From Pseudobdellovibrionaceae bacterium (lineage in GTDB: Bacteria; Bdellovibrionota; Bdellovibrionia; Bdellovibrionales; Bdellovibrionaceae): a DNA stretch of 64,000 nt. The notes beneath the pieces are model-generated. The model saw only the letters and a program-made list of their open reading frames with translations. It was not told the origin of the DNA and did not search any database. The stretch is from assembly GCA_013359135.1 (NCBI GenBank), contig JABWCN010000006.1, positions 1-64,000 of the forward strand, in the 5' to 3' direction. Made by a program: the position numbers and the translations under genes. Numbering within the stretch: position 1 is the stretch's first letter; the number at the start of each line of letters is the position of its first letter. Below are positions 57,065 through 64,000 of this stretch, in pieces.

Positions 57065-58429
57065 ATGAAAAGTTTTTTTATTTTTTTATTTTTTTCTCAG
57101 CTATTAACTGCAAATCCTATTATCTCTATAGACGAAAGTGAGCTTGTAAAAGATTCTGATATTTTATTAAAAGCAGAGGCAAATCAAAAAGCTCAAAGAA
57201 TCGAGGAAGATCTTACAAAGGCAACAACTCCTATGAAAATTGAGGTAGTTGTTGATAGTAGCGGTTCTATGGGACAAATTCTTGCGAAGAATAAAACCAA
57301 AATGTATTATTTAAAAGAACTGATGAAAGAATTTTTTAAGGCAAGATGGAAAGAAAAAAATACTATCGGGTTACGAGTTTATAGTGGAATCACTAAAGAT
57401 AAATGTACTGATATCAGAATGACCGTTCCTTTTGGTCAGACAAATATAGATAAGATGGATAAAGCAGTTCAAAGCCTTAGTCCTCTAGGAATGACACCTC
57501 TGCATGAAAGTTTAAAATATGCTTTTGAAGATTTAAAGACATTTTCAGGTCCTAAAAGAGTTGTTGTTGTGACTGATGGACAAGATACCTGTGGCGGAGA
57601 CCCTTGTAAAACAGTAGAAGAGTGGAAAAAGCAGAATCTTGATCTTAAGTTTTATGTGATTGCTTTGGGCTTCAAGGGCGACTCTGAATCATTTAAAAAA
57701 ATTCAATGTATTGGAGATACTCATGTAGCCAACGATGACCAAAGCTTTAACGATGCCATGTCTCAGATTGGAAGTAAGCTTAGTAACAAAACAAATCTTG
57801 AAGTCGTTAGTCCAAATCCAGGAGCTAGTGTTTATTTGTACAAAATTGAAGGAAAAGAAAAAAAGTTATTCAAAGTTTTTTATGCTTATTCTCAGCAAAC
57901 CGTTCCCCCTGGTGAATATGAAGCTGTTATTAATTTACAACCCGCTTACAAATTTTCACAATTTACAATTCCACCAAATAAAAAAATCACACTTAAGGCA
58001 ATTGGTGATGGGCAGTTTATTGTTAACTATTTTAATCACCTTGTTAATGTCGAGGTATTAGATAAAAACAACAGAGTTGTTAGTCGTTTTAAGAGTGATA
58101 AGCCAGAACTTATCCCAACAGGAAAATGGCAAATAAGAATATTTAAAGATCCATTTTACGAGTATCTTTTACCCAACTACTACATTTACCCCATGGGGAA
58201 GCATGAGTTTAATGTTTCCGGTGTAGGAGCCGTAAAAATTAATTCTGAAAACATTGAAGGGATTTATGTATATGATGAAAGTAAAAAAGATATTGGAAAC
58301 TACTTATCAAATACCACGGCGATTTTAAAAGATGGAGTTTATACTTTTCACGTCAATGACAAATGCTCTTTTCCTGATATTCAAATTAAAGACAAAAAGG
58401 AAATCATTGTTTTGACATGCCCAAAATGA
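57065..58429 (+). CDS. exported VWA-domain protein
   Basis: A 454-residue protein with a short signal peptide (MKSFFIFLFFSQLLTA). Residues 57-235 are a von Willebrand A domain with the metal site DSSGSMG (residues 64-70), a GMTPLHES Thr loop and VVTDGQDTCGG Asp. Its C-terminal half is beta-rich and unrecognised. VWA domains bind partner proteins in a metal-dependent manner. It may act as an adhesin or scaffold partner for the integrin-alpha-like FG-GAP proteins nearby. Cotranscribed with the barrel gene. Confidence 0.85.
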   Translation: MKSFFIFLFFSQLLTANPIISIDESELVKDSDILLKAEANQKAQRIEEDLTKATTPMKIEVVVDSSGSMGQILAKNKTKMYYLKELMKEFFKARWKEKNTIGLRVYSGITKDKCTDIRMTVPFGQTNIDKMDKAVQSLSPLGMTPLHESLKYAFEDLKTFSGPKRVVVVTDGQDTCGGDPCKTVEEWKKQNLDLKFYVIALGFKGDSESFKKIQCIGDTHVANDDQSFNDAMSQIGSKLSNKTNLEVVSPNPGASVYLYKIEGKEKKLFKVFYAYSQQTVPPGEYEAVINLQPAYKFSQFTIPPNKKITLKAIGDGQFIVNYFNHLVNVEVLDKNNRVVSRFKSDKPELIPTGKWQIRIFKDPFYEYLLPNYYIYPMGKHEFNVSGVGAVKINSENIEGIYVYDESKKDIGNYLSNTTAILKDGVYTFHVNDKCSFPDIQIKDKKEIIVLTCPK

Positions 58430-58525
58430 GTGAATTTCATCTAACCTTCGTCCAAAATTACTAGACTAACGTTGTAATAGATTTTCTAGACTGTAGCAAA
58501 GTGAAATTGTACCGAATAGACGCGT

Positions 58526-59380
58526 ATGAAAAATAGTCATTTTTTAATTATTTTACTAAGTTTGTTTTTAAATGCATGCGCTGGAAAATATATAGTTAAA
58601 TCATTTCCTGCTGATGCTAAGTTATACCTTAAAGACATTAACACCAATGAAAAGAAACTCATTGGAAATACTCCAACTCAAATCGAAGAAGATGGAAAGT
58701 TAGGAGAAGTTTTTTTTATTGTTCTTGAAAAGGATAACTATAAACCTAAAGAAATTATGGTGAAGGTCAATGAAGGTGAAAGTCTTTCAATTTCTGCTAA
58801 AATGGACCCTCTATCTCCTGCAGATCTTGATAACCAAAATCTAGCCAAAAAAAAGGATGACGATCAAAAAAACCAAGGATCTCCAAACAAAGAAAAAGAA
58901 CCTAAAGATTGGCAAAAAGAATTTGAAGATCTTCGTCTTCGAGTTGCTCTTTTGGAGAACACTTCTTCGTTTACTAAAGAAGCTCTTTTCTCTCCAAGAC
59001 TATCAGGTGGTGTTAGCTCTCAAGATAGAGACAGAAAAGAAAGGGTTATTGCCCATGTTTTTGATGCTCAAAAATCAATCCGTCTAGGGCGTTTTGATGA
59101 AGCTCTGAAGTCTATTGATTCAGCTCTTCAGCTTGACGAGTATTCAACAAATGCTTGGTTGCTAAAAGGTTCTGCAAGTTATTTGAAAAAAGACTATACA
59201 GGTGCTCGCAATGCCTGGGAAAGAACTTTAAAGCTTGATCCTTATAATAAGGCCGCCTTCAGGTATCTTAATAGCGTCTACAAGTTAATGAATGTTCAAC
59301 CCTTAGTGGAAACTGCCGCCGACTTAAGAGAGCCAGCATCAACCCTAGAAATTAAAAAAAGACAAGAAGCAAAGAAATAA
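58526..59380 (+). CDS. PEGA/TPR lipoprotein
   Basis: A 284-residue lipoprotein (MKNSHFLIILLSLFLNAC, lipobox LNAC). The PEGA-like domain follows at residues 20-90 (SFPADAKLYL, then LIGNTPTQI), a charged linker with a short coil, and a C-terminal TPR region of two to three repeats (GRFDEALKSIDSALQLDE and GARNAWERTLKLDPY). PEGA domains are thought to bind envelope surface structures; the TPRs bind partners. It lies 96 bases after the VWA gene, with its own weak promoter possible. Confidence 0.8.
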   Translation: MKNSHFLIILLSLFLNACAGKYIVKSFPADAKLYLKDINTNEKKLIGNTPTQIEEDGKLGEVFFIVLEKDNYKPKEIMVKVNEGESLSISAKMDPLSPADLDNQNLAKKKDDDQKNQGSPNKEKEPKDWQKEFEDLRLRVALLENTSSFTKEALFSPRLSGGVSSQDRDRKERVIAHVFDAQKSIRLGRFDEALKSIDSALQLDEYSTNAWLLKGSASYLKKDYTGARNAWERTLKLDPYNKAAFRYLNSVYKLMNVQPLVETAADLREPASTLEIKKRQEAKK

Positions 59381-59391
59381 AGTTAAGATAG

Positions 59392-60009
59392 CTACATCTC
59401 TCCAACGCCGGAAATGATGATTCCAACGGTAGCTACTGTTCCTGAGTAACTTATATTTTTTGCATCACCAACGCTGGAACTTCCAAAACTTTCACTAAAA
59501 CCATATTGCGCATTAAGTAGCAGTCTTGGGGTTAATGGAATTTCAACTCCAAAACGAAATCCCAAATCAAACATGGATGCGTTGTAGACTTGAGTTGAAA
59601 TATTAGTCAGCCCCATGCTTCCGCCAATATAAGGTGTAGCTTTCCAAATTTTTGCGACCACGTCGTTATCAATAATGACCTTATTGCCATTCATTCCCAT
59701 GGGATAATATCTTGGCCCCACAGAAAATCTTGTTAATGCCAATGCGCCTTCTTTAGAGTTTACAACCTCAAAAAATGACATAGCGTAAGCCAATCCCATA
59801 GAGGAGTTCCTTAAACAATAATTCATTTCTATGGTAGAAAAAGATCCAATAGTCCTACTGTCATTACTAGTTTTTGCACTAAAACTAGATTGCCCTATAT
59901 TCATATCAAAACTGGAAGTCAGGTAAGCATGACTTAATTTTGATATTAAGAGCATTGTCACAAGAACTCTAAAAAAAAGAAAAGTTGCATTACTTATAAA
60001 TAAAATCAT
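59392..60009 (-). CDS. small outer-membrane beta-barrel-like protein
   Basis: Product about 205 residues when read from the ATG at 60009 (a TTG at 60018 is also possible). The signal peptide is FLFFRVLVTMLLISKLSHA. The rest is beta-rich with alternating pattern (LGFRFGVEIPLTPRLLLNAQ) and glycine-rich turns, ending IIISGVGEM. Family not named. It ends 11 bases from the PEGA gene and is divergent from the next gene with only 13 bases between start codons. Confidence 0.6.
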   Translation of the reverse strand: MILFISNATFLFFRVLVTMLLISKLSHAYLTSSFDMNIGQSSFSAKTSNDSRTIGSFSTIEMNYCLRNSSMGLAYAMSFFEVVNSKEGALALTRFSVGPRYYPMGMNGNKVIIDNDVVAKIWKATPYIGGSMGLTNISTQVYNASMFDLGFRFGVEIPLTPRLLLNAQYGFSESFGSSSVGDAKNISYSGTVATVGIIISGVGEM

Positions 60010-60022
60010 AATTATCAATAGT

Positions 60023-60652
60023 ATGGTATCAACGAACTTCTTAAGTATACAATTAATTTGTTTTCTTTTTCTGCCTTTTCATTTTCTGTATGCAAAGACG
60101 TCTGTCTTACGACTTAAAACAGGTATGTCTAGTTTATCTATCACCTCTGGAGACAGACTTTCTGGGGAAAAATTAAACTCTATGGTAAATTTAACCCCAT
60201 CAGTATTATGGGACTTTCCAAGCTTTAGTTCTCGCTTTGGGATACACTATATGATGGAGCTTAATAGCCCCTATGGATTAACTCCTATGTCTGGAATAGG
60301 CTTATCAGCTTATTATCATATTCTTGGTATAACCACAGGATACGAGCTAACTAAAGATGATGTTTTGTTTCAAAAATCAAAACCAGGGCCTTACATTTAT
60401 GCTGGATTTACTCCAGTAAATATTAATATTAATAAATTTAATACAGATAATAACACTGCTGATAATTATTTCTTTTCAGCATTAATTAATGATATCAGTT
60501 TTGGTTTAGGCTACGATTATCCTATTTTTCAAAATATGACTTTATCAGGAGAGTTTATTTTAAGATCTGGAAAAACTGTTGATTCCTCTAAAGACCAAGT
60601 GCAATACAGTGGTTGGACTGTGTTCTTAACACTGGCAACAAGTTATTTTTAA
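60023..60652 (+). CDS. small outer-membrane beta-barrel-like protein
   Basis: A 209-residue protein with signal peptide (LSIQLICFLFLPFHFLYA). The mature part has alternating beta-strand patterns (SRFGIHYMMELNS, FGLGYDYPIFQNMTLSGEF) and ends WTVFLTLATSYF, with the terminal Phe typical of outer-membrane barrels. Like its divergent neighbour it is probably an OmpA/OmpW-like barrel. Confidence 0.65.
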   Translation: MVSTNFLSIQLICFLFLPFHFLYAKTSVLRLKTGMSSLSITSGDRLSGEKLNSMVNLTPSVLWDFPSFSSRFGIHYMMELNSPYGLTPMSGIGLSAYYHILGITTGYELTKDDVLFQKSKPGPYIYAGFTPVNININKFNTDNNTADNYFFSALINDISFGLGYDYPIFQNMTLSGEFILRSGKTVDSSKDQVQYSGWTVFLTLATSYF

Positions 60653-60775
60653 AATCAACGAATGAGCGTTCACCTTGCAGATTTTACTGTCTTTTTTTAA
60701 TTCACTTTCAATAATCTAAAGAAAGTTTAATATTACTTCTGTATTCATCTTATAATAATAGTTTTAGGAGTTCTC

Positions 60776-61078
60776 ATGAAAACTTTTTTGATTGTTCCGT
60801 TTTTTTTAATATCATCTATATCCTTTGCAAAAAACGAATGTATTAATTCTGCTTATAAAATTGCAAAAGTTAACATGGACCTAAAGGCTATCTCTTATGG
60901 TGATGAAGCCTCTGATTTGATAACTGACCCTGTTGAGATTAAAGAAAAAAACGATGGAACACAAACCACAACCTTCGAGTTCTACGGTTACATCAACAAT
61001 AAAAACTATTCTGCATTGGTAACCGTAGATTCGCTTTGTAGTATTGAGTCTATTTTTATCTCTGAAATCAAAAAATGA
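60776..61078 (+). CDS. unknown small exported protein
   Basis: A 100-residue protein with a signal peptide (MKTFLIVPFFLISSISFA) and a good ribosome site (AGGAG). Two cysteines in the small mature domain (NECINS and DSLCSIES) can form a disulphide. No family recognised. Its stop is close to the convergent DUF2892 gene. Confidence 0.6.
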   Translation: MKTFLIVPFFLISSISFAKNECINSAYKIAKVNMDLKAISYGDEASDLITDPVEIKEKNDGTQTTTFEFYGYINNKNYSALVTVDSLCSIESIFISEIKK

Positions 61079-61081
61079 TTC

Positions 61082-61279
61082 TTATTTTTTTAAACTACAG
61101 GTGTTAATTCCAAGTAATGTATAAAGTGGACAAAAATTAATAATCCCAGTTGCTAATGGCACAACACCAATAAATCCCCACATTCTTATACCTTCTGGGC
61201 CCAAGAAGGCAAATGCCAAAAGCGCAAGTCCTAAAATCACTCTCAAAATTCTATCAACGTTTCCAACATTTTTTTTCAT
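61082..61279 (-). CDS. DUF2892 (YgaP-type) inner membrane protein
   Basis: A 65-residue protein with two membrane helices. It starts MKKNVGNVDRILRVILGLAL, then a FIGVVPLATGIINFCPLYTLLGI stretch, the DUF2892 signature (NxCPlY). These domains are also found attached to rhodanese domains and near Crp/Fnr regulators of redox or NO stress. It has an AGGAG ribosome site and a CRP/FNR-type operator at the correct distance from a -10 box. Confidence 0.85.
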   Translation of the reverse strand: MKKNVGNVDRILRVILGLALLAFAFLGPEGIRMWGFIGVVPLATGIINFCPLYTLLGINTCSLKK

Positions 61280-61314
61280 AAAATTTACTCCTTTATATTA
61301 GATTTCTTGATTAC

Positions 61315-61357
61315 AGAATAACCGAAGCTGCTCCTATGGTATGTGATTTTGATCACA
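61315..61357 (-). promoter_or_regulatory. CRP/FNR-type operator and -10 of DUF2892 gene
   Basis: A perfect palindrome TGTGA-TTTTGA-TCACA at 61342-61357, centred at 61349.5. On the minus strand a -10-like TATTCT is at 61315-61320, centred 32 bases further. That equals the spacing of class II activation, where the operator is centred at -41.5. The regulator gene lies just upstream on the same strand. Confidence 0.75.
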
Positions 61358-61377
61358 GAGTCGCGGCTTTCTTTTGT

Positions 61378-62046
61378 TTAAAAATTATTGTTTAAATTCA
61401 ATAACTTATCTTTATATATAAGAATACGCTCTCTTTCTAAGACAATAAGATTATCTTTTTCAAAGCGTTTTAGAAGACGAGATATAATTTCTCTGGAACT
61501 TCCCAGGTCATCAGCAATTTTTTGATGTGTTGATTTTAGCTCAGGTGCTTTTTCTAAAAGATATTTAATCAGTCGATGATCAAGTTTTTGAAAACTGACT
61601 TCTTCGATCATTTCTAATAAATGATTTAACCGATGAGAAAATATTTTAAATACATACTCTCTAAACATCGTGCTTTTATCAACCAGTTGATAAAATAAAT
61701 CTTTTGGAACCCCAATCGCAACCAACTCATTTTCAACCTTGCCTGAAGCTGGATAATTTGTCTTACCAAGTAAACTGCTTGTTGAAAGCACACATCCTTC
61801 TCCAGGATTTACTTCATAAAGCACTACAGATTTACCATTAGGCTCCATTTTATATACTTTGATACTGCCAGAGAGTACTAAGGGAAAAATTTCAACAGGG
61901 TCTGTTTCAGCAAACAACTGATCTCCAGGTTTTGCTTTTAGAACCAGAGCTTGTTGCTTAAAAGAAACGGAAAGAGATGAGTTAAACATCTCTTTCAGGT
62001 CGGGAAAAAGTTTAAGGACCTCTTGATGATACTTTTCTTCTATCAA
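61378..62046 (-). CDS. Crp/Fnr-family transcriptional regulator
   Basis: A 222-residue regulator: cyclic-nucleotide-binding-type beta roll at about 30-125, dimer helix 128-155, and helix-turn-helix with recognition helix SSREIISR at 183-190. Arg185, Glu186 and Arg190 match the CRP residues that read TGTGA, and Ser189 matches FNR. FNR-type N-terminal cysteines are absent (a single Cys85), so there is no iron-sulphur cluster; the signal is unknown. The adjacent TGTGA palindrome is the likely target. Located between rho and the DUF2892 gene. Confidence 0.88.
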   Translation of the reverse strand: MIEEKYHQEVLKLFPDLKEMFNSSLSVSFKQQALVLKAKPGDQLFAETDPVEIFPLVLSGSIKVYKMEPNGKSVVLYEVNPGEGCVLSTSSLLGKTNYPASGKVENELVAIGVPKDLFYQLVDKSTMFREYVFKIFSHRLNHLLEMIEEVSFQKLDHRLIKYLLEKAPELKSTHQKIADDLGSSREIISRLLKRFEKDNLIVLERERILIYKDKLLNLNNNF

Positions 62047-62062
62047 AACTAATCCTTACTTT

Positions 62063-64000
62063 TTAACCACCACTCATACTTTGCAAAAATTGTGTGTTAG
62101 TTTTAGTTTGAGCTACTTTGGATAATAAGAATTCCATGGCATCAACAGGATTCATTGGGGCAAGAACTTTTCTTAAAATCCATAGCCTTGCTAGATCATT
62201 TTTATCTACTAACAAGTCTTCTTTTCTAGTTCCTGATTTATTGATGTCCATACATGGAAAAATTCTTTTTTCCATTAATTTCCTATCAAGATGAATTTCA
62301 GAGTTACCAGTTCCTTTAAACTCCTCAAAAATAACTTCATCCATTCTAGAGCCAGTATCAATTAATGCTGTCGCAATAATCGTTAGAGATCCACCCTCTT
62401 CAATATTTCTAGCAGCACCAAAGAATCTTTTTGGTTTGTGAAGAGCATTCGAATCCACACCACCTGATAAAATTTTTCCAGAAGGAGGAACAACAGTGTT
62501 ATAAGCACGCGCCAAACGTGTAATTGAATCTAGTAAAATCACGACATCATGTTTATGTTCAACAAGTCTTTTCGCTTTTTCTAACACCATCTCTGCAACC
62601 TGAACGTGTCGAGTAGGTGGTTCGTCAAAGGTCGATGAAACCACTTCACCCTTCACTGTTCTTTGCATATCAGTTACCTCTTCGGGACGCTCATCGATAA
62701 GTAAAACAATCAATTTTACTTCTGGATGATTCGTAGTAATCGCATTAGCAATATTTTGCAGAAGCACTGTTTTACCGGTTCTTGGTGGCGCAACTATTAA
62801 TGCTCTCTGCCCTTTACCTAATGGACTCATTAAATCAACAACACGTGTTGTGTATTCACCAGGACCATGTTCAAGCTTTAATCTTTCCTGAGGATAAAGA
62901 GGAGTTAGATTATCAAAAAGAATTTTATCTTTACCAGTTTCTGAGTTTTCAAAATTAAGCGAATCCACCTTCAATAAGGCAAAATATCTTTCTCCTTCTT
63001 TGGGTGGTCTCACAGTGCCTGTTACCGTGTCACCGGTTCTTAAGCCAAATCGTCTTATTTGCGAAGGAGAGACATAAATATCATCAGGTCCTGGCAAATA
63101 ATTATAGTCAGGAGATCTTAAAAAACCATAACCATCAGGCAGAATTTCTAAAACTCCTGAGCCATAAATATCAACACCTAATTTAGCTGATCTTTTTAAA
63201 ATTTCAAAGATCATGTCTTGACGTCTAAGGCCTGCAGCATTTTCAATTTTCAACTTAACGGCCAAACCCGTTAGCTCTTGAATGTTTTTAGTTTTTAAAT
63301 CTTTAGAAGAAAGCCAGCTTTTTTCCTCTTCAGTTAAATTGATGTCAGATACATCGATTTCACCTGTTTCTGGATTTTGCTTTAAATTAAGATCCTCAGC
63401 TGGATTACTCGCTGGAACAGCTGCTGTGGGATTCTCTGAATCATAGGCTGGATTATTTCTCTGTTGTTGGCGTTGCAAATACTGCTCTCTTAGCTCTTCT
63501 CTCTCTTTGCGATCTGTTCGATCATTTCTATCGCCACGATCATATCTATCATTACGGTCAAAACGATCATTACGATTATCATTTCTATTATTATCACGGC
63601 GATTATTATTATTGCGATTATCGTATTGCTGCTTGTGATTGTTTTTGTAGTAATTATTGCGATTGTTATTGTTGTTGTTATTATTGTTTCGATTATTGTC
63701 GTATTTGTTCTGCTTGTGCTCATGATGGCGTTCAGCTTTTCCACTCGGATTACCCTGTTGTGGGACTGTTGGTTCTACTTTAGCTGTCACCTCACCCGAA
63801 GCTACCTTTTCTTCTGGAGTGCTTTTTTCTACAACATTTGTTATTACCTCAGCAACAGGAACTTGTTCTTGTGGTTTTGCATATACCTTTTCGCTTTCAA
63901 CTTTAACTTCCACTTCCACGTTCTTTTCCATTGCTATTGATGGTTGATTTTTAGGTTCTGAACTTTCAACAACTTCACTCTCTGTATGACCTTTAGCTTT
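62063..64000 (-). CDS. rho: transcription termination factor Rho (5' end outside window)
   Basis: A hexameric RNA/DNA helicase that ends transcription. The core is complete: RNA-binding cold-shock-like domain ([20 protein letters not shown]), Walker [10 protein letters not shown]-loop [12 protein letters not shown] and the C-terminal regions. The N-terminus carries an unusual, disordered Asn/Arg/Asp-rich extension of over 100 residues (a run of nine Asn near 82-90). Although an ATG exists at 63931, the frame stays open for the remaining 23 codons to the edge (with similar acidic composition), so the true start lies outside. Rho N-terminal insertions are known in several phyla. Confidence 0.95.
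   Translation of the reverse strand, partial: KAKGHTESEVVESSEPKNQPSIAMEKNVEVEVKVESEKVYAKPQEQVPVAEVITNVVEKSTPEEKVASGEVTAKVEPTVPQQGNPSGKAERHHEHKQNKYDNNRNNNNNNNNNRNNYYKNNHKQQYDNRNNNNRRDNNRNDNRNDRFDRNDRYDRGDRNDRTDRKEREELREQYLQRQQQRNNPAYDSENPTAAVPASNPAEDLNLKQNPETGEIDVSDINLTEEEKSWLSSKDLKTKNIQELTGLAVKLKIENAAGLRRQDMIFEILKRSAKLGVDIYGSGVLEILPDGYGFLRSPDYNYLPGPDDIYVSPSQIRRFGLRTGDTVTGTVRPPKEGERYFALLKVDSLNFENSETGKDKILFDNLTPLYPQERLKLEHGPGEYTTRVVDLMSPLGKGQRALIVAPPRTGKTVLLQNIANAITTNHPEVKLIVLLIDERPEEVTDMQRTVKGEVVSSTFDEPPTRHVQVAEMVLEKAKRLVEHKHDVVILLDSITRLARAYNTVVPPSGKILSGGVDSNALHKPKRFFGAARNIEEGGSLTIIATALIDTGSRMDEVIFEEFKGTGNSEIHLDRKLMEKRIFPCMDINKSGTRKEDLLVDKNDLARLWILRKVLAPMNPVDAMEFLLSKVAQTKTNTQFLQSMSGG

Noticed and set aside
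63490-63940. Low-complexity frames opposite or beside the Asn-rich part of rho
   Set aside because: They are made by AT-rich triplet repeats read in other frames and have no gene features.

Overview
The window is AT-rich, gene-dense DNA from a diderm (Gram-negative) bacterium. Many genes encode Sec signal peptides, lipoboxes and predicted outer-membrane barrels. The mix of housekeeping genes (prfA-prmC-murA, rpmE, serS, rho), very large surface lipoproteins, MotAB-like stator genes and an S46 peptidase fits the Bdellovibrionota (Bdellovibrio-like bacteria) best. This is inference from gene content; no rRNA is present to confirm it.

Layout. 0.2-3.5 kb: four-gene minus-strand operon of the ABC-three-component (ABC-3C) conflict-system type: a small unknown protein, a PD-(D/E)XK nuclease, a small middle component and an SMC-like ATPase. 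3.6-13.5 kb: tRNA-Asn, then mostly single genes: alpha/beta hydrolase, DUF454 protein, Fe superoxide dismutase, AlkB, pirin and several unrecognised exported proteins. 13.5-18.3 kb: tRNA-Ser just downstream of serS, then a 971-residue GYF/TPR membrane protein with a small membrane partner. 18.3-18.8 kb: a gene-poor interval with a plus-strand terminator and two copies of a C-loop hairpin, a candidate small RNA. 18.8-23.2 kb: a sigma-54 activator with a degenerate receiver, a small exported protein, a lipoprotein zinc peptidase and a class I amidotransferase. 23.4-33 kb: murA, prmC, prfA, rpmE, an SLT-like protein pair, an ABC-F ATPase and an S46 dipeptidyl-peptidase.

33.2-59.4 kb is the most unusual part. 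A plus-strand operon starts with a protein that looks like the last periplasmic domain and final membrane helix of FliF fused to a FliG-like cytoplasmic region. It continues with two tandem giant FG-GAP/fibronectin lipoproteins (about 1566 and 1762 residues), a 2117-residue lipoprotein with Ig/cadherin-like repeats, and a small membrane protein. A convergent minus-strand operon encodes a MotA-like and a MotB-like stator pair, the latter with a long C-terminal coiled coil, and two membrane-anchored periplasmic proteins. Next to it lie a predicted outer-membrane barrel, an exported VWA protein and a PEGA/TPR lipoprotein. No flagellar rod, hook, export or filament gene is present in the window. 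I propose that these twelve genes encode a non-flagellar, ion-driven envelope machine coupled to giant surface adhesins, possibly for gliding or prey/surface attachment. The FliF/FliG and stator similarities are read from the sequence; the joint function is a hypothesis.

59.4-64 kb: two divergent small outer-membrane proteins, a small exported protein, a DUF2892 membrane protein with a CRP/FNR-type operator at its promoter, the Crp/Fnr regulator itself, and Rho with an Asn-rich N-terminal extension. The rho reading frame runs off the right edge of the window.
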